Origin: Alcaligenaceae bacterium
GTDB taxonomy: Bacteria > Pseudomonadota > Gammaproteobacteria > Burkholderiales > Burkholderiaceae_B
Direction: 5' to 3'
Length of the DNA stretch: 64,000 bases
Assembly: GCA_013416455.1 (NCBI GenBank)
Contig: JACCES010000001.1
Location: 124,001 to 188,000, forward strand
Position 1 is the stretch's first letter. Each line of letters opens with the position of its first letter. Below are positions 47,996 to 56,507 of this stretch, in pieces. The notes under the pieces were generated by a model, which saw only the letters and a program-made list of their open reading frames with translations, ran no database searches and was not told the origin of the DNA. The position numbers and the translations under genes were made by a program.

Positions 47996-48970
47996 TCAAT
48001 CGAGCTTGATATTGTTTTCGGTCATGACCTTCTCCCACTTTCCGACTTCTTCGTCGACGAAAGTCTTGAACTCTTCGGGAGTCTGCGGCAGGATTTCCAC
48101 GCCGCTGTTGATCAGTTTTTCCTGAAACCCTTGATCCTTGGCGATTTCGTTAATCCGGCTGTTCGTCAGATTGACCAGATGTTCAGGCGTGCCGCGAGGC
48201 GCCATCAACCCGAACCAGCCAAAGCCCACCACGTCGGGATAGCCAGATTCCTTGAATGTTGGCGCGTCGGGATAAAGCCTGGAGCGTTCCGCTGACGAAA
48301 CAGCGATAACACGCAGCCTGTTTTCCTTGATGAATGGCAGGGCGGCGGTCAAGGATGTCAGCGTGGCGTCGACACGTCCAGCCACTAATTCCATATATGA
48401 CGCGGCGTCGCCCTTGACGGGGATAGGGAGCAGTTTGAAACCCGCCGTCGAAGCAAATAATTCGGCCGTCAGGTGGGGGGATGCGCCCAGCCCGGAGTTG
48501 GCGAATACTACGCCGTCGGCTTTTGACTTGGCGTACTGCACGAAGTCCTTGACTGTCTTGACCGGAGAGTCCGCGTTCACAACCAGGAACAGAGGAGTAA
48601 CAACGGTGGGTCCGATGAACTCGAAATCCGTTTTCAGGTTATAGGAGGTTTTGACATGCGCCGCCGTCAGATTCGCTATGGGGGCGGCGGCATATAACAA
48701 GGTATATCCGTCCGGCTTGGCGCGGGCGACATATTGGTTCGCAATCTGGGTGGCTGCGCCGGCCCGGTTTTCAACTACATAATCACCGCCGAACCGAGTT
48801 GTCAGGGCCTGGGTGATAAAACGCAAGGACGTGTCGTTGGGGCCCCCGGGTCCAAACGGGGAAATTACGGATACCGTCCTATCAGGGTACTTGTCTTGTT
48901 GTGCGTGGGCGCTTAAGGAAAGGCCCGCAAGGGCGCATATGAAAGCGGATTTTATCAAGCGATTCAGCAT
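47996..48970 (-). CDS. Bug/TctC-family periplasmic receptor
   Basis: A 324-residue receptor with a Sec signal (about 1-23, ending SAHA). Bug landmarks are PFGPGGPNDTSLRF, VVENRAGAATQIA, AKPDGYTLLY and the C-terminal EVGKWEKVM. Bug proteins bind small carboxylates. No TctA/TctB membrane genes are nearby. It is the first gene of the minus-strand catabolic operon, divergent from the second MBL gene, so its ligand is probably the pathway substrate. Confidence 0.92.
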   Translation of the reverse strand: MLNRLIKSAFICALAGLSLSAHAQQDKYPDRTVSVISPFGPGGPNDTSLRFITQALTTRFGGDYVVENRAGAATQIANQYVARAKPDGYTLLYAAAPIANLTAAHVKTSYNLKTDFEFIGPTVVTPLFLVVNADSPVKTVKDFVQYAKSKADGVVFANSGLGASPHLTAELFASTAGFKLLPIPVKGDAASYMELVAGRVDATLTSLTAALPFIKENRLRVIAVSSAERSRLYPDAPTFKESGYPDVVGFGWFGLMAPRGTPEHLVNLTNSRINEIAKDQGFQEKLINSGVEILPQTPEEFKTFVDEEVGKWEKVMTENNIKLD

Positions 48971-49311
48971 GGTCTTCTCCTGGGGTTTGTTGTGTACGTG
49001 ACTTGTCGTGGAATCCGTGATTACCGGCCATGCGCTCTTGCGCGGGATTTATCCGCTTGGCTGCTTGCGAGTGGCACGCTGGCCGGGATATGGCGGAGCC
49101 CTGTCCACCTGGCCGGTGTTATTTACAGAGCGAAAGACACACGGGCATTCTATTGATTACTTTACGCGCCAGATTGATCGTTTCGAAGAATGGAACATTG
49201 GCGCTGTTGGCCCTGCGCCGCCACCTATAATTTCCACCTGCAGGCGGGAGGGAAACCAAGACCGCTCATTCATTAAATCGTGAATTCGTAACGGAACGAG
49301 GATAGGAAGAC
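48971..49311. other. Divergent promoter region of the MBL cluster
   Basis: About 340 bases between two divergent operons. No open frame is credible. It should carry both promoters and the site for the IclR regulator encoded at 51.1 kb; I could not pick a convincing palindrome. Confidence 0.45.
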
Positions 49312-50577
49312 ATGGCAAAAACCGATGTGCTCATGAGAAGCCATGGCATAACAGAGCATGCGCCCAATGTGTATACCATTGGCGGGCAGGGAAATTCATT
49401 GCTGGTCGATCTGGGCGCCGAGCTGTTGCTGGTTGATAGTGGCCCTGGCGGTAATGTGACCCAGAGAATGATCCGGGAAGTGCGGCAGCGTATCAACAAG
49501 CCCGTGGCTTATATTGTGTATAGCCATGGGCATATGGGATACAACAATGGTGTGCAGGATTGGGTGGAGGCTGCGCGGGCCAACGGCGAGGAAGCGCCGC
49601 GCATCGTCGCTCATGAACGGGTCCGGCACCGTTTCAGCCGCTATCTGGAAACCGCGGGCCTGCAAAGCTATACGAATTCTCGGCAGTTTCGTTCCCCCTA
49701 CCCGGCGACGCCGCCAAAGCACTGGTTCGCCATGCCTGAATCGACCTATGAAAAGAGCATGGTCATCTATGGGTCCGAGCGTCATGTCGAGCTGATCCAT
49801 GCGCCTTCCGAGACCGACGATGGCACGGCCGTCTGGATTCCTGAAAGCCGGGTTTTATATGGCTCGAACGCTTTCATCAAAACGTGTCCCAATAGCGGCT
49901 CACCATACAGAATCTTGCGCGATCCCATGGTGTGGGCGCGGACGCTCGAAAAATTCATTGAAATGAAGCCCACCGTGCTGATTCCGGAGTTCGGCAAACC
50001 GTTGACGGACGAGAGCGAAATTTGCGAAGCATTGACGGTTCCGGTGCGGGCCATTCACTATCTGCGTGAGCAGGTTCTGGGATATATGAATCAAGGCATG
50101 AAGGTCGAGGATATCGTCCACAGTGTCGGGCTGCCCGCGGAACTGTTTGAGAATCGATACCTGAAGCCCAGCTATGGATGTGCCGAATACATTATCCGCG
50201 ATATCTGGCGCTGCGAAAACGGCTGGTGGAACCGTAATCCATCGGATCTGCACCCCGCTTCGGTCGAGCAGGCCGCGCAAGAAATCCTGGCCGCAATCGA
50301 TGCGCCCCAGAAAGTCATTGACACGGCCGGGGCGTTGCTGGAACAAGGGGACGCCCAGCTGGCCCTTCATGTCATTGATCTGCTGGCGTTGGCCGACGAC
50401 ACGCAGAATGATTTCGTTCGCCAGGCCCGGGAGCTGAAAGCGGCCATCTGCCGGGTACGGGCCACGCAGGTGACATCATTTGTCTCTCGCAGCTTGTATC
50501 TGAGTTCCGCCGACGAGCTGATGGGAGAGACCATCGGCCTGGACGAAGGGCATAAGGTCGATTTCGAGTGGGTATGA
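49312..50577 (+). CDS. Metallo-beta-lactamase-fold, alkylsulfatase-like protein with altered metal motif (paralogue)
   Basis: A 421-residue protein alignable along its whole length with the product of 46687-47982: VYTIGGQGNSLLVDL, YSHGHMGYNNG, ERVRHRFSRYLETAGLQ, IHAPSETDDGTAVW and YGCAEYIIRDIWRCENGWW. As in the paralogue, H-x-H is kept while the Asp-His half of the metal motif is Gly-Tyr. No signal peptide is seen, so it is cytoplasmic. It leads a plus-strand pair with a hotdog thioesterase, divergent from the operon holding its paralogue. Confidence 0.85.
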   Translation: MAKTDVLMRSHGITEHAPNVYTIGGQGNSLLVDLGAELLLVDSGPGGNVTQRMIREVRQRINKPVAYIVYSHGHMGYNNGVQDWVEAARANGEEAPRIVAHERVRHRFSRYLETAGLQSYTNSRQFRSPYPATPPKHWFAMPESTYEKSMVIYGSERHVELIHAPSETDDGTAVWIPESRVLYGSNAFIKTCPNSGSPYRILRDPMVWARTLEKFIEMKPTVLIPEFGKPLTDESEICEALTVPVRAIHYLREQVLGYMNQGMKVEDIVHSVGLPAELFENRYLKPSYGCAEYIIRDIWRCENGWWNRNPSDLHPASVEQAAQEILAAIDAPQKVIDTAGALLEQGDAQLALHVIDLLALADDTQNDFVRQARELKAAICRVRATQVTSFVSRSLYLSSADELMGETIGLDEGHKVDFEWV

Positions 50578-50644
50578 CTTGACTAGTGTCAACAATCGCT
50601 AGGCCGGCCGTTGAACAGTGGCGTCGGCCAGAAAAAGGAGCACT

Positions 50645-51103
50645 ATGTCTATTTTGACAGCAGCGTCGATCGAGCAATACAAGGTCGAAGGGAAGTGGCG
50701 TTTCTACAAGGAGTTCGACGTTCGATGGGGGGAGGTCGACGGGTTCGGGCACGTCAGTCACAGAACGCACCTAGTATGGTTTGAAGAGGTGCGTAACGCC
50801 TATTTTTCTTATCTGGGATATGAGGGTTTTCATATCGGGGTGGCCGGCCCGGTCATTAAAGAGCTGGGCGTTACTTATGAAAAACCATTGGGCCTAGCGG
50901 ATAGAGTGCTGGTGACGGCAAGATTTTCCTGGATGCGGAACTCCAGCTTTCAAATGGATTTCGCGGTCTGGCATGAGGGAATGACGGCGAAGAGCCATGC
51001 CGTCTGTGTCTGGTTGCTGAACTCGACCGGGGAAAAACAGGATTTTCCGGATTTTCTCAGGAAAAAGCTTATCGAGCTGGATCAGGCCGAGGATTTACGG
51101 TAG
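50645..51103 (+). CDS. Acyl-CoA thioesterase, hotdog fold (4HBT family)
   Basis: A 152-residue single hotdog domain. The active-site segment VRWGEVDGFGHVSHRTHL corresponds to the usual RxxDxDxxGHVNN: the second Asp and the GHV are kept, and Asn is Ser. It should hydrolyse an acyl-CoA, possibly the product made by the NDP-forming synthetase. The start MSILTAAS follows AAGGAG and is preferred over an upstream ATG. Confidence 0.85.
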   Translation: MSILTAASIEQYKVEGKWRFYKEFDVRWGEVDGFGHVSHRTHLVWFEEVRNAYFSYLGYEGFHIGVAGPVIKELGVTYEKPLGLADRVLVTARFSWMRNSSFQMDFAVWHEGMTAKSHAVCVWLLNSTGEKQDFPDFLRKKLIELDQAEDLR

Positions 51104-51113
51104 CTCCGGTGGA

Positions 51114-51929
51114 TCAAAGGGCTGGTGGCGGCCGGGTCTTTTTCAAGTCGGCGTTGATGTTCTCGGCCGTTTTTTCCAAGATCTGAACAATGGCACCTTC
51201 TTTGGATTTGATGCTTTCATTGCGGGTGGAAACGGCGCAGGATAGTAATAGAAGCTCTTCCCCGGTTTTCCGATGAAGGTGCTTCGCATAGACCGAGGTG
51301 TCTTGCAGCACCAGGTTGTGGGTGACGATGTAACCGTGCTTGATATAAAATTTGAGCGCGGTCTTGTATTTGTTTATATAAGAGGTGAATTCGACATCGT
51401 TGGAATGGTAATGAAGCTCTTGGATGGCTTTTTTCCGTTCATCTTCGGTCGCCCCTATAAGCCAGGCCAGACCGGCAGTGCTGCCACAAAATGGCAGTGA
51501 AAGCCCGATTCCGGGGCTGCGTTTCAGTACGTCATTCGCACTCTCTGATTTCAAGGAAACTATGCGCAAATGATCACGTACGCTGATGGTTGCCGTGCCA
51601 TCTATTTTGTGCGCCAGCTCTTTTAAATGAGTGGAAGAAATCTGTTTGAGAAACATTCCTGCGTTCAATGGGTAGCCCAGGCTAAGTACCCCGATACCCA
51701 ATATGAATTGACCATTTTCCGGGTTCAACCTCAGGTAGCCCAGCCGTACCAAAGTATGGGTCAGGCGGGAAACAGTCGCTTTAGGCAGGTTGGTGCGTTT
51801 CGAGATCTCGCTATTGCTAAGAATCAGATCGCGCGAATCAAAGCACTGCAGAACTCGCAGGCCTCGCTCCAGTGTCGTGGTCAATTGGTCTTTTCTGCCT
51901 CTATCTTTGGACGAGGTATGGGATTCCAT
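51114..51929 (-). CDS. IclR-family transcriptional regulator
   Basis: A 271-residue protein. The N-terminal winged helix includes LSNSEISKRTNLPKATVSRL (about 37-56) and the C-terminal effector domain (about 90-255) has a GSTAGLAWL pocket segment. It converges on the thioesterase gene, ending 10 bases from it. Adjacent to the two MBL operons, it is the likely regulator of the cluster. Lower GC than the core genes. Confidence 0.9.
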   Translation of the reverse strand: MESHTSSKDRGRKDQLTTTLERGLRVLQCFDSRDLILSNSEISKRTNLPKATVSRLTHTLVRLGYLRLNPENGQFILGIGVLSLGYPLNAGMFLKQISSTHLKELAHKIDGTATISVRDHLRIVSLKSESANDVLKRSPGIGLSLPFCGSTAGLAWLIGATEDERKKAIQELHYHSNDVEFTSYINKYKTALKFYIKHGYIVTHNLVLQDTSVYAKHLHRKTGEELLLLSCAVSTRNESIKSKEGAIVQILEKTAENINADLKKTRPPPAL

Positions 51930-52408
51930 AATGGCGAGACTCGGTTCAGAACGGATTTATGAAAAATTCAATGGCAATGGTAACAGCGAATTTTTGGATG
52001 CCAAATAATATTAAGTAAGGCCGCAATGATTTGCAAATAGGGCAAGTCTTTCAGGAGTCGCTCATGATGATGAAGAGTGGTGGTCAGGCCTGTCGGGGCG
52101 CCACTGGTTCAAGATTCGGGCTTTTCGCTCCAACCGCATAGGGTCGAGACTCTTGTGTGGTAACTCTCAGAATCCCTGAACCCATAAGCGCGACGCGAGA
52201 GCATTTCCGTGTTCGTGTGTAATTTTTGGGGATTCTGTTCACGAAAGTGATGTTGATGTCGTGCCGGATCGGCTCACCCGCCGGTTGTGAGTTACCGTAA
52301 TCACAGGGTGGTGGGTTGTGGCAATGTGGCGCCCGGCCGCAGGCCTGTCTGAGCCCCGTGAGCGTTTGGTTGGTTCGTGCATCGGTATCTGGATGCATGG
52401 GCCTGCCA
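51930..52408. other. Gene-poor stretch upstream of the repeat pair
   Basis: About 480 bases. The first part is the iclR promoter region. From about 52080 to 52400 the base composition changes and a 113-codon minus frame exists, but I recognise no family; it may be mobile-element debris. Confidence 0.35.
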
Positions 52409-52463
52409 GGCAAGGCGCAAACCACAGCGATAGCCGTTGCTATCGCGCGGATTTGCAGCGCAG
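52409..52463 (-). repeat. Degenerate core of the dispersed repeat family
   Basis: Read inverted, GGCAAGGCGCAAA through GCGATAGC...GCTATCGC to ATTTGC matches the core of the element at 25150-25199, including its hairpin. It sits 50 bases before copy B, so two family members lie side by side. Confidence 0.65.
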
Positions 52464-52513
52464 CATGGCGAGCCCAGGCGCCGAATTAAGTATTCGACAC
52501 GGCAAACAGGCCG

Positions 52514-52783
52514 TAGGGCCTGTTGAAGCTAAAAGGAGGCTTGCACTGGCTGGATATCGGGTGGCAGGCTAGGCGTGCAGGGCGCCGCATGGCCGCTCCC
52601 TGCAAGGCCTGCGCAACGACGCATGGTGCCCGATATCCAGTCAGCCCGCAGGGTGAGTATGCAAACGCGCGCCTGGCTGCGTTGCGAATGCTCGCCGGGG
52701 GGCCGCCACGACTGCGCTTCGCGCCTTGCCATCCACACGTTTGCGTACTCATGCGCGCCTCCTTTTAGCTTCAACAGGCCCTA
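52514..52783 (+). repeat. Dispersed structured repeat, 270-bp copy B
   Basis: Same length and orientation as copy A at 35664, with 9 differences. At the ends, AAGC on the left and GCTT on the right have changed together, so copy B has perfectly complementary termini where copy A has mismatches. Inner-stem changes (C to T opposite G) keep G-U pairing. The right end supplies the TAG stop of the minus-strand deaminase gene. Confidence 0.9.
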
Positions 52784-53506
52784 GTACGGGTGGCGGTCTT
52801 TTTTTGCCATCCAGGCTTCGTATGCCTTCAGCCCGAGATCACGCTCGAAGTTCGGCGTGACCGCAATGCGTCTGTCTTCCCAGGGCTTGGCAAAGTCTTC
52901 ATACTGGAACGCGTCGTCAAATCCGATCTGGCTGGTGTCTTTCAGGCTGGCGGCAAAATAGACGTGGTCGATGCGGGACCAATATATGGCGCTCATGCAC
53001 ATGGGGCAAGGGGCGCCATTGATGTAGATGTCGCAGCCCTTCAGCATGCGGGCCCGTTCAGGGACAGGGTCGGGTGAGCCCGCTTCACGGGGGATCATTT
53101 CCAGAATGGTTCCTGCCCCATACTCGCTTCCCAGCAGCGCCTTGGGGTTCAGCCTTGCGGAGGCGTCCATGATGGCGGTGACTTCGGCATGAAATACGGG
53201 GATGCCGGTAAGGAGAACGCGGTTCTGGCCCCGGCCGATGATCTCGCCGTCTTTCACAATGACGGCGCCGAACGGGCCGCCCCATCCCTTTTCTACGCTT
53301 TCGATGGCGAGGCGCGTCGCTTCTTCCATGAAGCGGCGTTCGCCGGAGGCCGCCTTGGCGGGGGCCGGCGACGCAGCTGCGGCGGAGGCGCCCGACATGG
53401 CGATGGTAGCCGTCAATGTTCCTGCGACGGCGTGGGATAGAAACGCGCGTCGGTCGATGTGGTGACTGCAGTTGCATCCGGGGGGATGGCAATTCTCTGA
53501 CGGCAT
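52781..53506 (-). CDS. Tat-exported nucleoside/guanine deaminase-like protein
   Basis: A 241-residue protein. The N-terminus has an unusual Cys/His-rich start (CHPPGCNCSHH), then a twin-arginine signal (DRRAFLSHAVAG) and a hydrophobic Ala-rich stretch to about 50. The mature domain is a cytidine-deaminase fold close to guanine deaminase, with zinc ligands His106, Cys167, Cys170 and catalytic Glu108 (FHAEVTA; APCPMC). There is an insertion of about 30 residues between HAE and PCxxC. Deaminases of this family are normally cytoplasmic, so export is unusual. The stop codon lies in the end of repeat copy B. Confidence 0.85.
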   Translation of the reverse strand: MPSENCHPPGCNCSHHIDRRAFLSHAVAGTLTATIAMSGASAAAASPAPAKAASGERRFMEEATRLAIESVEKGWGGPFGAVIVKDGEIIGRGQNRVLLTGIPVFHAEVTAIMDASARLNPKALLGSEYGAGTILEMIPREAGSPDPVPERARMLKGCDIYINGAPCPMCMSAIYWSRIDHVYFAASLKDTSQIGFDDAFQYEDFAKPWEDRRIAVTPNFERDLGLKAYEAWMAKKDRHPY

Positions 53507-53676
53507 GATTCACCTCGTAAGGGGTTGCCGCAAGACGCGGCTTCCTAGCTTAACTCGAACAGAGACAAACATTTACAAGGATTAACCCCAGGGGGAACGG
53601 GGCGCAGCTGACGAGCCGCGCAGGCACGGGTTGCCTGATTGACACTGTGCGAGAACGGGAAGGCGGGCGGCCCGGC

Positions 53677-53964
53677 TCACTCGAATCGATCCATTAAAAG
53701 GAACGCTCCTTCCTTGCGCTGATGAGCATTGATGAGCGGGACAAGCCGAGTGAAATGTTCAGTTGCGCAATGCGCATTCAGCGCCGCCCGGTCAGGCCAT
53801 TCTTCGATGAACACGAAATGGCCGGGGTCTTTCTGATCGACAAAAAGCTGGTACGAGATGCAGAGAGGCTCATGCCTGGTCTTCTGGACCAGCTCACGGT
53901 ACAGCGGGGCGACGGTGGACAACCTGTCCGGGCGGATAAAGTCGTGGGCGATCACTTTGAGCAT
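53677..53964 (-). CDS. ABM-domain (antibiotic biosynthesis monooxygenase-like) small protein
   Basis: A 95-residue dimeric ferredoxin-like fold: LKVIAHDFIRPDRLSTVAPLY at the start, the central HFVFIEEWPDRAALNAH and the HFTRLVPLI helix. Family members are cofactor-free monooxygenases, LsrG-like isomerases or heme-handling proteins. It starts 4 bases after the 96-residue gene and is transcribed with it. Confidence 0.85.
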   Translation of the reverse strand: MLKVIAHDFIRPDRLSTVAPLYRELVQKTRHEPLCISYQLFVDQKDPGHFVFIEEWPDRAALNAHCATEHFTRLVPLINAHQRKEGAFLLMDRFE

Positions 53965-53968
53965 GGTG

Positions 53969-54259
53969 TCATTTCTCCAACCTCACTTCGAACCAGGCTT
54001 CGGTTTCGCCCAGGTCTCGGAAGGCATCCCCGCGAGCCCGGCTTGCGGCAGCGACCCACCGCTTGGCCGCCGCCACATCCCCCGGCGCCATCTCGCTCTC
54101 CGCCGTATCCTCGGCCGTCCGCCAGCCGCGGTAGGTTGCGAGAACCCCGTCCGGCCCGCCCAGGACTCGTTCCAATACCCGGCGGAACCGTTGCTCGGCT
54201 TCCCGTTTGACGCGCTCGGGGATATCGGCGGGGGTGTGTTGAAGGATGATCGTATACAT
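53969..54259 (-). CDS. Small protein of unknown function, 96 residues
   Basis: A charged protein starting MYTIILQHTPADIPERVK, with alternating Arg/Glu/Ala helices. The strand-helix opening resembles a ferredoxin-like alpha+beta fold such as dabb/ABM, but I cannot assign it. The start is supported by GGAGAG; the longer upstream reading has none. It pairs with the ABM-domain gene downstream. Confidence 0.65.
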   Translation of the reverse strand: MYTIILQHTPADIPERVKREAEQRFRRVLERVLGGPDGVLATYRGWRTAEDTAESEMAPGDVAAAKRWVAAASRARGDAFRDLGETEAWFEVRLEK

Positions 54260-54403
54260 GATGGACTCTCCGAAGAAAACTGTGTATTTATACAGTTTTC
54301 TTGATTTCCGGGAAAGACCATCGATGGGGGGCAGGTGGCTTGGGCAGCACGTCAAATGATACGGTTCCGGCCGACACCCGCACGGGATCCGGTGTCGGCG
54401 GGG

Positions 54404-55186
54404 TTACTTGCGGTAGAGATCGAAGGCGTAGGCGTAGTCGTGTGTTTGATAGAACGATCGGCCCACCTGTATGACTTGTCCGTCCGCTGTTTCGCTGACT
54501 CGTGCGATTTGCAGAATCGGCGTACGAATCGGTATCTGTAGCGTTTCGGCAATTGCCTTGGTCGCGGATGTGGCGCTGATCTTCTGGCGTATCACGGCGA
54601 CACGCTCACCCGTAATCTCTTCTACGGCGCCGACGATCAGGTGAGTGCGCTGAAGGTAGGCGCGCATATCGGATGCCATCAGTTGTTGATCGATATGCTT
54701 GGGATAGTAGGCTTCTGTAAGCTGGCATCCGCGGCCCTCGCGATAGCGCACAATACGAACGTGAAAACGCTTTTCGCCTGTTCGTGCCCGCAGTTCTTCT
54801 GCCGCCCACGCGGGCAGGCGAGCCGGCCCTAAATGGAGGATCTCGATATCAGTGCTCTGGCTGAAGCGCGTGAGATCGTCGAGTGTACTGATGGACCACG
54901 TGGGAGTGCGGCTACGCGCTCGTCCGATGAATGTTCCCGTGCCTTGCTGGCGTTCCAGCAGGCCGCGATCCGCCAGTTGCCTCAGCGCTGTCCGTATCGT
55001 GACAATGCTTACATCAAAATGCTTGGAAAGTTGGTTCTCTGTTGGCATTCTGGTGCCCTGCTGGGGGGATTTTTCCTGTATATACCTCTCTATACACTCT
55101 GATATACGTGCATAAAGCGGGCTGGATCCGTCGGGAATAAGACCAAATTCCAAGGCATCGATGAAGGACTCTTGTTGCATAAGCAT
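54404..55186 (-). CDS. GntR-family regulator, HutC/UTRA subfamily
   Basis: A 260-residue protein with a winged helix (MPTENQLSKHFDVSIVTIRT, about 47-66) and a C-terminal UTRA ligand domain (about 95-255). UTRA regulators sense small metabolites such as amino sugars, histidine intermediates or phosphonates. It is divergent from the D-glutamate-cyclase-like operon, with a perfect 14-base palindrome in the shared region, so it probably controls that operon and itself. Confidence 0.9.
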   Translation of the reverse strand: MLMQQESFIDALEFGLIPDGSSPLYARISECIERYIQEKSPQQGTRMPTENQLSKHFDVSIVTIRTALRQLADRGLLERQQGTGTFIGRARSRTPTWSISTLDDLTRFSQSTDIEILHLGPARLPAWAAEELRARTGEKRFHVRIVRYREGRGCQLTEAYYPKHIDQQLMASDMRAYLQRTHLIVGAVEEITGERVAVIRQKISATSATKAIAETLQIPIRTPILQIARVSETADGQVIQVGRSFYQTHDYAYAFDLYRK

Positions 55187-55336
55187 GGCGTAGCACCGTC
55201 TTTTTCTCTATGATCTGTGCAAAATGCACGTTTCTTCCGAGATTCTTACCGCATTCCCTACTGGTTAACCCTCATTTCTGAGTGACCATACCAATTTTAC
55301 AATGAGTTCCCGGTTTTTAGGACATTCGCATATTAT

Positions 55337-55350
55337 GTCATTGCAATGAC
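55337..55350. promoter_or_regulatory. Candidate operator of the GntR/UTRA regulator
   Basis: The perfect palindrome GTCATTGCAATGAC lies 28 bases ahead of the GTG start of the divergent operon and about 150 bases from the regulator start; TATTAT directly precedes it as a possible -10. Confidence 0.5.
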
Positions 55351-55377
55351 CTAAGAACATGATGATAGGAGAAGTGG

Positions 55378-56457
55378 GTGAGGATAAGCGGCAGTGATCA
55401 GCGGTATGAAGTGGGGGATGTGATTGATCGTCTGATGTCCGTGGACGTATCGGGAAGGGGGTTCATAGCGAAAGCGTATCCCTTGGCGCGACAGCGGGCG
55501 GGCGCCCCCTTGGTGCAGGTCGCCGGCGATAGCCTGTTGAAGGCAATCGGAGACCGGAAGGGGGCCGTCGTTTTCATTATGACAGGCGCGACTTCGTTGA
55601 GACCGGGGCTGGATCCACATATCGGCGAGACGGACGGCCCAGCGGGTGCGGTTGCTTTGGCCCGAACTCTGGCATTGGCATGCGGCGTCGCGCCCATTCT
55701 GTTGACCGACCCGGGGCAGGGAGGGATGTTGTCGCGAGCGGCACGGTCCCTGGGTCTGTACTCCTTGTCGCCCGATGCCGTGATTCTGCAGGCCTCGCAG
55801 ACCACCCATGCCGCCGCGGTCGCGGTCCTGGAAGTCGCAGCGTCCGAAACTCAGGCCGATCTACAGGCTGCTCAATGGATGGAGAGCTACTCGCCGGTGG
55901 CGGCGATTGCGATCGAAAAGGCCAGTCCCAATGAGAAAGGCGTTTTCCATAACAGCAGCAAGCTCGATACGACTCCCGGGAAAGCTCGGGCAGAAAAAGT
56001 GTTTCAGCGAATGCGGGAAGCCGGTGTTCTGACTGTCGGTATCGGTGACGGCGGCAACGAGATCGGCATGGGTGCAATACGTGAGGAGTTGGCCGTGTGT
56101 TTCCCCGACCTGACTCGTTGCGAATGTCCTTGCGGCGGGGGGATTCTCGCGAGCGAACCGGCAGACTGCCTGATTACTGCCGCCGTATCGAACTGGGGCG
56201 GCTATGCCTTGGCCGCCTACTTGGCGCAGGTGAAGGGCATGCCGTACGCGGCCCACTCTGCGGAACGTGAGCGTCGCCTTCTGGAAGGATGCGCTGACGC
56301 CGGTTATATGGATTTGAATGGCATGTGTACGCCAGGAGCCGATGCAATGCCTTCTGAAGTCCACCAGGCTTTTGTGAAGCTGCTTTCCGTCTTGACCTTG
56401 TATCCAGCTCTCGATCTGGGGCGCAAAGGATTTCTGGACGACATGATCGCACGATGA
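55378..56457 (+). CDS. D-glutamate cyclase-like protein (DUF4392 domain)
   Basis: A 359-residue protein starting at GTG behind AGGAGAAG. The DUF4392 landmarks are MTGATSLRPG, LDPHIGETDGP, GIGDGGNEIGMG and AAVSNWGGYAL. The mammalian family member (DGLUCY) converts D-glutamate to 5-oxo-D-proline. The N-terminal 60 residues are not typical of the domain. It is followed by a SelA-like PLP enzyme 50 bases downstream and a Bug receptor, which suggests catabolism of a D-amino acid or related compound. The bacterial activity is inferred. Confidence 0.8.
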   Translation: MRISGSDQRYEVGDVIDRLMSVDVSGRGFIAKAYPLARQRAGAPLVQVAGDSLLKAIGDRKGAVVFIMTGATSLRPGLDPHIGETDGPAGAVALARTLALACGVAPILLTDPGQGGMLSRAARSLGLYSLSPDAVILQASQTTHAAAVAVLEVAASETQADLQAAQWMESYSPVAAIAIEKASPNEKGVFHNSSKLDTTPGKARAEKVFQRMREAGVLTVGIGDGGNEIGMGAIREELAVCFPDLTRCECPCGGGILASEPADCLITAAVSNWGGYALAAYLAQVKGMPYAAHSAERERRLLEGCADAGYMDLNGMCTPGADAMPSEVHQAFVKLLSVLTLYPALDLGRKGFLDDMIAR

Positions 56458-56507
56458 ATCGCTGCGGAATCCCCGAGCCATTTACCTTGTTTTTTTGGAG
56501 ATGAATT

